From the NCBI GenBank assembly GCA_003167305.1, contig PMTP01000150.1, positions 1,751-6,803 on the forward strand: a stretch of 5,053 bases of DNA. The letters are read 5' to 3'. The first letter of the stretch is position 1, and every line of letters begins with the position of its first letter. The notes under the pieces were generated by a model. The model made no database searches and was not told the origin of the DNA. It saw nothing but the letters and a program-made list of their open reading frames with translations. This DNA comes from Acidobacteriaceae bacterium. GTDB taxonomy: Bacteria > Acidobacteriota > Terriglobia > Terriglobales > Acidobacteriaceae. Position numbers and translations under genes: made by a program. Positions 1-5,053 of the stretch are shown here, one piece after another.

Positions 1-1840
1 TGGTCCGCTCGGCGTATAACTTCAGTAACTCGCCGGTCATATCCTGCATGGCCTTGCGCACGCGCGCCTTGGTCTTGGCCCACTGCTGCGAGCCAAGCCG
101 GTTCAGAGCCGGCGCAGGCCCCGCGTCCGTCGAGCGGTACTTCTGAATCAGGTCCAGCCGAGTCAGCGGCACATATAACTTGGCAGCTTCGGCAAACTCC
201 AGGATCATGAACTCCACCGAGAGTCCGTCCTGCACAATTTCCTTCAGTCCCTGGTATTGGGCAATCCCGTGCTCCACGTGAACCACGTAATCGCCTACGC
301 CCAAATCGCGGAAGTCCGAAACAAAGGCCGCTGTTTTTGACCGCCTCGGCTCCGGCCGCGCCGCCACATCCGCTTCGTCCGAAAGATCATTGGCTCCGAA
401 CAAAAACAGATTCGAGTCGAAAAAACTAACTCCCGAAGCTATCGGCGTGCGCACAATGACTGGTACACGCAAATCGCCTGCCAGGTAACTCGACTCATTC
501 AGCATCGTCTCGCCGGGATGCGGATTGCGGCTGCCCAGCCTATAAGGAATCTGGTACTCGCGCAGCGCCGTGGCCAGCCGCTCAACGTCGCCCTGGTGCG
601 GCGCGGCCAGCACGATCCGAGCCTCCGAGGCCATCAACGTTCGCAACTGGTCAGTCAGGGCCGGAATCGAGCCATGAAAGCGCAGCGTCGGCCGCGTGTT
701 CAGCTCGATCTCGCCCAGCGTGTTGTCCTCGTCGAGAACGTCCACCACGCCTAACTGATCGAGATCCAGCCCCATCTGCCCATTCAGCGCCGCCTGCAAA
801 ACCTCGGGGCGGAGATAGATGTCCTCAGGCCTGATCAGCGAGCCCATCGCCGACCGCTCATGCCGCTGCTCCACCTTGTTCCACCAGCGATCAATCTGGT
901 TTCGTACCATTGCCGGCTCTTCGATGAACAGCGCGCACTTCGGCAGCAGAGTCAGCAGCGACTTATCCGCCCCGGCCACCGCCGTGAAAAACTCCCAGCC
1001 CGGAAAGACGCTCACTCCGCCGGCAGCCGCCAGCTCGGCAGCCATCTCCTCATCTTCAACATCCACCCGCTGCCGGCTTAGCCGCCCATGCACCGCGGCC
1101 AGCAGCCGCTCGGTCACCGGCGTCTCCGTCAGCGGCAATAACTGCGCTTCGTCCAGGCCACTTTGCGAGCGCTGCGTCTCCGGATCGAATTTACGAATAG
1201 TTTCTATCTCGTCGCCGAAAAACTCGATGCGCACCGGCCGGTCGGACTCGGGCGAATAGACGTCGAGAATCCCGCCCCGGCGCGTGAATTGGCCGGGCAT
1301 CTCCACCAAATCCATCTGCGTATAGCCCACACTGGCCAGGTGCCCGGTAAGCACCTCCACATCCACCTCTTCGCCGCGCTTCAAAGTCACCGCTAGGCCG
1401 GCGTAGTAGTCGCGGTCAAAGAGCCGGAGCGCCGCCGCCTCCACCGGAGCAATCAGGATCGACACTGCCCCGGTGGCCAGCTTCCATAACGCCGCCGCCC
1501 GCTGCTCCTGCACATCCGGATGAGGAGATAGATTTTCGAAGGGAAGCACATCGTGGGCCGGCAGCCGCACTACCAACGCCGGGTCCACCGCTCCGGTCAG
1601 CTCGCAGCCGGCGCGCAGCATCGGCTCCAGCGCCTCGGCGGCCTTGTTATCGGCCACCAGCACAATTACCGGCAGCCTTGCGGCCCGCGCCATCAGCGGC
1701 AAATACACCGCCCGCGCCGTCGCCGTCAGCCCCGACACACGTCTCCGCCCCGCACCCAGGCTCAGATGCCTTCGTACGTGCTCAAATCCCGAAGAGTGCT
1801 CCAGCTCCGCAAAGACCTCGCGGACAAACGGGAGAATCAT
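1..1840 (-). CDS. mfd: Transcription-repair coupling factor Mfd, N-terminal part (runs off left edge)
   Basis: Mfd is a cytoplasmic DNA translocase that removes RNA polymerase stalled at DNA lesions and recruits UvrA for nucleotide excision repair. The reading frame gives 613 codons plus one base, starting at an ATG at 1840-1838. An in-frame TGA lies upstream near 1926, with no earlier in-frame ATG. Visible regions: a UvrB-homology module (about residues 1-370) with 'GQFTRRGGILDVYSPESD' at 183-200 and 'RIEFFGDEIETIRKFDP' at 204-220; then a D3-like region; then the RNA-polymerase-interacting domain beginning 'GDYVVHVEHGIAQYQGL' at 516-532. The stretch 'LNRLGSQQWAKTKARVRK' follows near 580-597, leading toward the translocase. 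The UvrB-like module has 'GLTATARAVYLP' where UvrB has its Walker A loop, so it should not bind ATP, as in known Mfd proteins. Full Mfd is about 1,150 residues, so the helicase lobes and C-terminal domain lie outside. There is no clear ribosome binding site before the ATG. The gene is divergent from the small basic protein. Identity is very secure; the exact start is less so. Confidence 0.96.
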   Translation of the reverse strand, partial: MILPFVREVFAELEHSSGFEHVRRHLSLGAGRRRVSGLTATARAVYLPLMARAARLPVIVLVADNKAAEALEPMLRAGCELTGAVDPALVVRLPAHDVLPFENLSPHPDVQEQRAAALWKLATGAVSILIAPVEAAALRLFDRDYYAGLAVTLKRGEEVDVEVLTGHLASVGYTQMDLVEMPGQFTRRGGILDVYSPESDRPVRIEFFGDEIETIRKFDPETQRSQSGLDEAQLLPLTETPVTERLLAAVHGRLSRQRVDVEDEEMAAELAAAGGVSVFPGWEFFTAVAGADKSLLTLLPKCALFIEEPAMVRNQIDRWWNKVEQRHERSAMGSLIRPEDIYLRPEVLQAALNGQMGLDLDQLGVVDVLDEDNTLGEIELNTRPTLRFHGSIPALTDQLRTLMASEARIVLAAPHQGDVERLATALREYQIPYRLGSRNPHPGETMLNESSYLAGDLRVPVIVRTPIASGVSFFDSNLFLFGANDLSDEADVAARPEPRRSKTAAFVSDFRDLGVGDYVVHVEHGIAQYQGLKEIVQDGLSVEFMILEFAEAAKLYVPLTRLDLIQKYRSTDAGPAPALNRLGSQQWAKTKARVRKAMQDMTGELLKLYAERT

Positions 1841-1946
1841 TGCTTTCAGTTTAGCAGCGATGGGACCTTGCCGCTGAGGTGGAAGCAAGGAGTTTTCCCG
1901 CAGCCTGAAAGCCCGCGCCTGTCATTCTCTGTTGCTGAATTAGATG

Positions 1947-1959
1947 CGCCGGACCGGCG
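1947..1959. repeat. GC-rich palindrome in the divergent intergenic region
   Basis: The bases read CGCCGG-A-CCGGCG, a perfect 6+6 inverted repeat around one base. It can be drawn as a 5-bp stem with a 3-base loop. It lies between the divergent mfd and small basic protein genes, about 107 bases before the mfd start and just upstream of the -35 of the candidate plus-strand promoter. An operator for a dimeric regulator is possible, but such short palindromes also arise by chance in GC-rich DNA. No protein partner can be named. Confidence 0.25.
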
Positions 1960-1974
1960 GTTGTAGCCTGCCAT

Positions 1975-2003
1975 TTGTCAAAGTGCTAATCTTTGAGTAT
2001 TGT
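1975..2003 (+). promoter_or_regulatory. Candidate sigma70-type promoter for the small basic protein
   Basis: TTGTCA at 1975-1980 matches the -35 consensus at five of six positions. A 17-base spacer separates it from TATTGT at 1998-2003, which matches the -10 consensus at four of six. Transcription would start near 2010, leaving a leader of about 80 bases before the ATG at 2091. The -35 overlaps a perfect TTGACA read on the minus strand (1981-1976), but no -10 is found at the right distance on that strand, so I do not assign it to mfd. Confidence 0.45.
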
Positions 2004-2080
2004 AGTTATGTGCAAGTGGCTCACATTGGGGCGTTAAGACTTAGCCTCGCGGAATTTGAACCAGTTGCCTATAACAATCA

Positions 2081-2087
2081 GGGAGGA
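2081..2087 (+). promoter_or_regulatory. Shine-Dalgarno site deciding the start of the small basic protein
   Basis: GGGAGGA sits four to five bases before the ATG at 2091. It is the strongest ribosome binding site in the window. It favours the 100-residue product over a 149-residue version starting at the in-frame ATG at 1944. That longer version would place its start upstream of the candidate promoter. Confidence 0.8.
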
Positions 2088-2090
2088 AGC

Positions 2091-2393
2091 ATGTCAATTT
2101 CAGAGATTCTGGCAACCATCGATCAGGAGATTGCTCAGTTGCAGCACGCACGCACACTGCTGGGCGGCGGCGCGGTAGCGGCGCCGAAAAAGAAAGTCGG
2201 GCGTCCCAGGAAGATAGTGGCCGCGCCGAAGAAGGCTGCGGTCGTAGCTGCGCCCGTCGCTGCGAAACCCGCGAAACTCGCGAAACTCGCGAAAAAGAAG
2301 AAGAAGAGGAACCTCTCACCCGAGGGGCGGAAACGCATCGCCGAGGCAGTCAAAAAGCGCTGGGCGGCGCAGAAAGCTGCCGCAGCCAAGTAA
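2091..2393 (+). CDS. Small basic protein with AT-hook-like motif (hypothetical, putative DNA-binding)
   Basis: This is a 100-residue protein. Residues 1-24 (MSISEILATIDQEIAQLQHARTLL broken by charge) look like an amphipathic helix that could self-associate. Residues 33-41 carry KKKVGRPRK, in which GRP flanked by basic residues resembles an AT-hook that inserts in the DNA minor groove. Residues 42-72 are a Lys/Ala/Pro/Val linker like that of histone H1-type bacterial proteins, with triplets AKP-AKL-AKL-AKK at 58-69. Residues 73-100 form a basic helical tail, with LSPEGRKRIAEAV followed by KKRWAAQK. I recognise this architecture as typical of short, usually unnamed acidobacterial proteins, but cannot give it a gene name. 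A nucleoid-associated or RNA-binding role is an inference from composition. The gene has a strong ribosome binding site and its own promoter candidate. It is divergent from mfd, and nothing links it functionally to repair. Confidence 0.85.
   Translation: MSISEILATIDQEIAQLQHARTLLGGGAVAAPKKKVGRPRKIVAAPKKAAVVAAPVAAKPAKLAKLAKKKKKRNLSPEGRKRIAEAVKKRWAAQKAAAAK
2262..2297 (+). repeat. Nine-base tandem repeat inside the small basic protein gene
   Basis: Four consecutive nine-base units start with GCGAAA: GCGAAACCC, GCGAAACTC, GCGAAACTC and GCGAAAAAG. Two are identical. They encode the protein triplets AKP, AKL, AKL and AKK. Because the unit is a multiple of three, copy-number change by slippage would lengthen or shorten the basic linker without breaking the frame. 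Confidence 0.8.
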
Positions 2394-2399
2394 CTGGCA

Positions 2400-2424
2400 G
2401 CCTGCTCTACGGAATTGAGCTGGC
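2400..2424. terminator. Weak hairpin between convergent ORF ends
   Basis: GCCTGCTC at 2400-2407 can pair with GAGCTGGC at 2417-2424 with a single T-T mismatch and a nine-base loop. An alternative pairing is GCCTGC (2400-2405) with GCAGGC (2425-2430). The hairpin begins seven bases after the stop codon of the small basic protein and lies between it and the end of the possible minus-strand ORF. No T-run follows on either strand, so it is at best a weak or factor-assisted terminator. Confidence 0.25.
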
Positions 2425-2431
2425 GCAGGCC

Positions 2432-2725
2432 CTAACCCGCGTCAGCTTGGTTCTCTTCGCTTGTTTCTTCCGGCCAAAGCGGCGGCTGAATGGCACGCGT
2501 TCTTTCGTGCCTGAGGTCGGCCAGGATACGGGTCCAGTAAAGTATGCTTCGCTCTGTCCGCGACTGTCGAAGTTGCGCCGTACGGAGTTTGCCTTCGGCG
2601 TAGCGCATTCGTCGGCGCATGATTGGATCGAGATGTGGTGCATCGCGCATAGAGTAGCCTGGCTGAATATCTAAAATTATACGTCGGGCGCAACGACGTC
2701 CGGCTTCCATGCCAGTTTGATCCAT
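2432..2725 (-). CDS. Possible small hypothetical protein (97 residues, Arg-rich)
   Basis: This frame starts at an ATG at 2725 and ends at a TAG at 2432-2434, facing the end of the small basic protein with a 38-base gap. The predicted protein is Arg-rich. After a segment 'RRIILDIQPGYSMRDAPHLDP' split by prolines, it has a likely helical stretch at about residues 36-80 (with RMRYAEGKLRTAQLRQ, then YWTRILADLRHERTRA) and an acidic end (PEETSEEN). Against it: third codon positions are only about half G or C, clearly less biased than in the permeases; no proper Shine-Dalgarno is seen, only GGTCCTGA before the ATG; and other frames are open over the same bases. No family is recognised. It could be a real narrowly distributed gene, a decayed one, or chance. 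Confidence 0.3.
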   Translation of the reverse strand: MDQTGMEAGRRCARRIILDIQPGYSMRDAPHLDPIMRRRMRYAEGKLRTAQLRQSRTERSILYWTRILADLRHERTRAIQPPLWPEETSEENQADAG

Positions 2726-2913
2726 TCAGGACCGTGACCCGAATCCCATTCCAGGCCGATGACCATCCAGCATCTCTTGCTTGAAACAAAAAACCAGACC
2801 CCTCCCTCATCGCTTTTTTTGCGTCCAGGGCGGGAACCTGACGAGCCGCTGGAACCGGTGGCCACACCGCAGCGTATCCTACTCTAAGCGCCCTCCCCCG
2901 GCGTCTAAACGCT

Positions 2914-4167
2914 ATGCAATCCTTCTCCGACACTCTCGGCCAGGTCTACCGCGCCATGGTGGCCAACAAGCTGCGCACCTTCCTGACCATGTTCGGGATC
3001 GCCTGGGGCGTGGGCTCGCTGCTGGTGCTGGTCGGCCTTGGCGAGGGCTTTCGCTCCGGCCAGCACAAGCAGTTGGCTACCTTCGGCAACGACGTGGTCA
3101 TGATGTGGAACGCCACCATCCCCGCTCTGCCCAACCAGCACACCGGCATGCGCCCCTATCAGCTCACCTTGCGCGACGAAGACGCCCTGCGCGCTCTGCC
3201 GGAACTGCGCTCGGTTACCGCCATCCTCAGCCGCTACGACCTTTACGAGGTCAGCGCCTGGGCCAACACCTCAGGCGGCGTGATCGGCGTCGAACCGAAT
3301 TATGCCCAGGTGCGCACCATGCCCATGGCTGAAGGCCGCTTTATCGATGCCGCCGATTTGGCCGATCGCCGCCGCGTGGTCGTTCTAGGATCCAAGTCCG
3401 CCGCAGTTCTCGCACTGGGCCACCCCATGCTGGGCGAGACCATCACCATCAACGACGTTCGATTTACCGTGATCGGTCGCGCCGAACCCATCAGCCATGG
3501 CAACAACGACAGCGAAAACCAGAAGCTCTACGTTCCGCTGACCACCCAGCAGGAGCTCTTCGCCATGAAGGGCGACAACGTCGCAAGGGACGCGGTCTCT
3601 TCCATTCAGTACCAGCCTGCCGTCAAGGGCGATGCGGTGGCCGCGGTGGCCGCGGTTCATCGCGTCATCGGCGAACACCACGGCTTCGATCCATCGATGA
3701 TAGACGCCTTCGCGGAATGGGACACCATCAAGGAAGAGAAGATGGTCGGAGCCATCTTCGACGCCATGGATGTTTTTCTGGGCGGGGTGGGCATTGTGAC
3801 CTTGGGGCTGGGGGCAGTTGGAATCATCAACATCATGCTGGTATCGGTGACCGAGCGAACCCGTGAAATCGGCCTGCTGAAGGCCCTCGGGGCCACCAGG
3901 CGTAGCATCCTGGCGCAGTTCTTCTGGGAGGGGTTGCTGCTGACCGGCATCAGCGGAATGATCGGCATTATAGCGTCGGCGGGATTCATGTGGCTGCTGC
4001 AACAGGTGCTTACCGGCAAGATGCCCGGCTGGGATCCGCCCAGGCTCGTTCCCTGGTCGGCCGCTTTGGCGCTGGGATCGCTGACGCTGAGCGGCGTCGC
4101 CGCAGGATTGTATCCGGCCAGCAAGGCCGCAGCCCTGGACCCCATCGAGGCGTTGCGCAGGGAGTGA
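2914..4167 (+). CDS. MacB/FtsX-type ABC transporter permease
   Basis: This is a complete 417-residue inner-membrane subunit of a MacB-like ABC system. This type couples ATP hydrolysis to movement of a periplasmic domain and typically drives efflux or lipid/lipoprotein handling rather than import. The N-terminal segment at about 21-43 (TFLTMFGIAWGVGSLLVLVG) is the first membrane helix. Residues 44-280 form the periplasmic core domain, with 'VIGVEPNY' at 123-130 and 'LGETITINDVRFTVIG' at 173-188. The FtsX-type domain follows: helix at about 287-312, cytoplasmic coupling helix 'ERTREIGLLKALGATRRSIL' at 314-333, helices at about 338-366 and 382-400, and the usual end 'YPASKAAALDPIEALRRE'. There is no ATPase domain in the chain, so it needs a separate ATP-binding partner, not seen here. 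Codon pair repeats at 3634-3651 give AVAAVA. The start fits the family, but no Shine-Dalgarno precedes it. It is followed by a homologous permease. The substrate cannot be deduced. Confidence 0.93.
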   Translation: MQSFSDTLGQVYRAMVANKLRTFLTMFGIAWGVGSLLVLVGLGEGFRSGQHKQLATFGNDVVMMWNATIPALPNQHTGMRPYQLTLRDEDALRALPELRSVTAILSRYDLYEVSAWANTSGGVIGVEPNYAQVRTMPMAEGRFIDAADLADRRRVVVLGSKSAAVLALGHPMLGETITINDVRFTVIGRAEPISHGNNDSENQKLYVPLTTQQELFAMKGDNVARDAVSSIQYQPAVKGDAVAAVAAVHRVIGEHHGFDPSMIDAFAEWDTIKEEKMVGAIFDAMDVFLGGVGIVTLGLGAVGIINIMLVSVTERTREIGLLKALGATRRSILAQFFWEGLLLTGISGMIGIIASAGFMWLLQQVLTGKMPGWDPPRLVPWSAALALGSLTLSGVAAGLYPASKAAALDPIEALRRE

Positions 4168-4174
4168 GAAAAGC

Positions 4175-4199
4175 AGCTTCTAGCTTCTAGCTTCAAGCT
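4175..4199 (+). repeat. Left heptamer array (AGCTTCT units)
   Basis: The 7-base unit AGCTTCT occurs at 4175-4181 and 4182-4188, then as AGCTTCA at 4189-4195 and a partial AGCT at 4196-4199. The array starts eight bases after the stop codon of the first permease. Its reverse complement is the GCTAGAA unit of the array at 4290-4322, so the two arrays are in inverted orientation. Confidence 0.9.
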
Positions 4200-4242
4200 C
4201 GGAAGATGCAGTTTGAATGTGCTTGATTCAGGGAGTTTTTGT

Positions 4243-4270
4243 TTGGGGAGTGCGCAGTTCGTTTTAGAAT
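4243..4270 (+). promoter_or_regulatory. Weak internal promoter candidate before the second permease
   Basis: TAGAAT at 4265-4270 matches the -10 consensus at five of six positions. A poor -35, TTGGGG at 4243-4248, lies 16 bases upstream. The spacer is visibly richer in A and T than the flanking genes. A transcript from here would contain the right heptamer array but not the left one. The weak -35 keeps this tentative. Confidence 0.2.
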
Positions 4271-4289
4271 CTCATTCCGCCAGTCTTTA

Positions 4290-4322
4290 GCTAGAAGCTA
4301 GAGGCTAGAAGCTAGAGGCTAA
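4290..4322 (+). repeat. Right heptamer array (GCTAGAA/GCTAGAG units)
   Basis: Four full 7-base units alternate: GCTAGAA (4290-4296), GCTAGAG (4297-4303), GCTAGAA (4304-4310), GCTAGAG (4311-4317), then a partial GCTAA. This gives a true period of 14. The array ends three bases before the ATG of the second permease. Bases 4289-4306 can pair with 4175-4192 over 18 positions, all Watson-Crick except one G-U, with a loop of about 96 bases in the mRNA. Confidence 0.9.
4314..4318 (+). promoter_or_regulatory. Shine-Dalgarno of the second permease, embedded in the repeat
   Basis: AGAGG lies seven bases before the ATG at 4326 and is the only purine-rich ribosome binding candidate there. It spans the junction of the last full GCTAGAG unit and the partial unit. 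The A-to-G variant of the heptamer therefore creates the site, and pairing of this part of the array with the left array would hide it. Confidence 0.6.
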
Positions 4323-4325
4323 GTC

Positions 4326-5053
4326 ATGCTCAAAGACATACTCGGCCAGGCCTGGGAGGCGATGCTCTACAACCGCCGCCGCACGGCCATCACCATGATC
4401 GGCATGGCCTGGGGCATCGCCACCGTGGTGCTGCTGTTGGCCTACGGTGCAGGTTTCAGCCGCGCCATCGAGAGCATCTTTGCCGAGTGGGGCACCAGCA
4501 CCATCGGCCTCTGGCCCGGCCGCACCAGCGAGCAGGCCGGCGGCGACAAAGCGGGGGTGTGGACGCGCTTCACGCTGGACGATGTGGACCGCATAGCCAA
4601 CAGTGTTCCCGGCATTACCTACATCTCGCCGGTCAACTATAAGGACGTGACCGTGCAGAATGATCTGCACACCTACACCTGGACAGTGAATGGGGTCCGC
4701 ATCGCCTATCAGGAGATCCTGAAGCTCGATGCGGTTCAGGGCCGCTTCTTCAATGGCGCCGAGGACCAGCAACGCGCCCACGTCTGTGTCATCGGCTCGG
4801 AGGCCAAAACCAAGCTCTTCAGCGGCGGCTGGGCGCTGGGCGAGACCATTCGCCTGAATGGGGAGATGTTTACCATCGTCGGCGTACTCGCCCCCAAGAT
4901 GCAGGAGGGCGACGAGAGCGACATCAACCGGCAGATTTACATACCCTTCAACACCATGGGCGATATCATGGACACCAAATACCTGGGCGGCATTTGGTTC
5001 GCCTATCGCGGCGACAACGAACAGACGGAAAAGAGCCTGCGCGAGACGATGGC
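4326..5053 (+). CDS. MacB/FtsX-type ABC transporter permease, N-terminal part (runs off right edge)
   Basis: 242 complete codons are visible from the ATG at 4326, with no stop before the edge. The protein begins 'MLKDILGQAWEAMLYNRRRT', then a first membrane helix at about 21-42 (AITMIGMAWGIATVVLLLAY). This parallels the first permease, which has TMFGIAWGVGSLLVLVGLG at the same place. A MacB-type periplasmic core follows from about residue 45, with 'VNGVRIAYQEILKLDAVQGRFF' split at 121-142, 'VIGSEAKTKLF' at 155-165 and 'LGETIRLNGEMFTIVGVL' at 181-198. The C-terminal FtsX domain with its three helices lies outside; family length suggests about 400 residues in total. It is in the same direction as the first permease with a 158-base gap, so the two probably form a heteromeric membrane pair, or belong to a series of paralogues. 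An ATPase partner would be expected downstream or elsewhere. Confidence 0.92.
   Translation, partial: MLKDILGQAWEAMLYNRRRTAITMIGMAWGIATVVLLLAYGAGFSRAIESIFAEWGTSTIGLWPGRTSEQAGGDKAGVWTRFTLDDVDRIANSVPGITYISPVNYKDVTVQNDLHTYTWTVNGVRIAYQEILKLDAVQGRFFNGAEDQQRAHVCVIGSEAKTKLFSGGWALGETIRLNGEMFTIVGVLAPKMQEGDESDINRQIYIPFNTMGDIMDTKYLGGIWFAYRGDNEQTEKSLRETM

Larger units (their letters stand above)
2394..2913. other. 520-base region with no confident gene
   Basis: Between the small basic protein and the first permease, base composition is closer to even than in the flanking genes. It contains A- and T-rich stretches, such as a run of seven T at 2814-2820 and six A at 2788-2793. Several overlapping open frames exist on the minus strand, of which 2432-2725 is the most protein-like. 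Near the permease, CGGTG (2856-2860) and CACCG (2865-2869) can form a 5-bp hairpin with a GCCA loop. A weak -10-like TATCCT lies at 2875-2880 without a convincing -35. I see no tRNA, insertion-sequence ends or riboswitch I can recognise. Confidence 0.6.

Noticed and set aside
518..1966. Several plus-strand open frames of 70-146 codons opposite mfd
   Set aside because: They lie antisense to a continuous, clearly recognisable Mfd reading frame. Their predicted proteins are Arg/Ser/His-rich with no family likeness, as expected for shadow frames in GC-rich DNA.
1944..2090. A 49-residue N-terminal extension of the small basic protein
   Set aside because: The strong ribosome binding site at 2081-2087 sits directly before the internal ATG at 2091. 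The extension also starts upstream of the candidate promoter and has a different, Cys-containing composition.
2447..2674. Plus-strand 75-codon frame in the gene-poor region
   Set aside because: There is no ribosome binding site, no family likeness, and the composition looks like the complement of the minus-strand frame.
2811..2823. T-run flanked by CGC and GCG as a possible terminator
   Set aside because: Only a three-base stem can form, and the T-run would be the loop rather than the tail, so this is not an intrinsic terminator.
2442..2933. Minus-strand 163-codon frame overlapping the start of the first permease
   Set aside because: It overlaps a well-supported permease start and is rich in Arg, Ser and Trp without recognisable domains. 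The neighbouring phase (2432-2725) is more protein-like.
3634..3651. Nine-base duplication GCGGTGGCC in the first permease
   Set aside because: Only two copies, encoding an Ala/Val-rich helix in the periplasmic domain. This is ordinary low-complexity coding sequence.
3385..4196. Long minus-strand frames (179 and 205 codons) opposite the first permease
   Set aside because: They are antisense shadows of a complete MacB-like permease whose plus-strand translation is unambiguous.
4175..4322. Reading the heptamer arrays as a CRISPR array or transposon ends
   Set aside because: Units are seven bases and directly adjacent with no spacers, and the 96-base interior has no transposase remnant. The arrays do not look like terminal inverted repeats with target duplications.

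Overview
The window looks like a chromosomal segment from a moderately GC-rich bacterium, most plausibly an Acidobacteriota (Terriglobia-type) soil organism. This rests on recognition of protein style: the Mfd N-terminus, a short Lys/Ala-rich protein with an AT-hook-like motif ending in a 'LSPEGRKRIAEAVKKRWAAQK' type tail, and paired MacB-like permeases. No rRNA or other phylogenetic marker is present, so the assignment is an inference.

Layout. (1) From 1840 down to the left edge, on the minus strand, lies the N-terminal 613 codons of mfd, the transcription-repair coupling factor. The gene runs off the window before its helicase/translocase motor. (2) A 250-base divergent intergenic region follows, with a good sigma70-type promoter candidate and a GC-rich palindrome. 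(3) At 2091-2393 on the plus strand is a 100-residue basic protein with a short helical N-terminus, a GRPRK AT-hook-like motif, a Lys/Ala/Pro linker with tandem AK(P/L/K) triplets, and a basic helical tail. It is a candidate nucleoid-associated or other nucleic-acid-binding protein. (4) About 520 bases without a confident gene follow (2394-2913). They contain a possible convergent minus-strand ORF (2432-2725) and a weak hairpin between the two ORF ends. (5) At 2914-4167 on the plus strand is a complete MacB/FtsX-type ABC transporter permease. (6) After a 158-base spacer carrying heptamer repeat arrays in opposite orientations at its two ends, a second homologous permease begins at 4326 and runs off the right edge.

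The two permeases are a tandem pair, probably co-expressed as membrane subunits of one MacB-like (non-importing, mechanotransmission-type) ABC system. No ATPase or membrane-fusion partner is visible in the window. The most unusual feature is the spacer between them. A 7-nt unit (AGCTTCT on the left, its reverse complement GCTAGAA/GCTAGAG on the right) forms a long potential mRNA stem, and the last right-hand unit supplies the Shine-Dalgarno sequence of the second permease. I see no evidence for a defence island, CRISPR array, insertion sequence or RNA gene.
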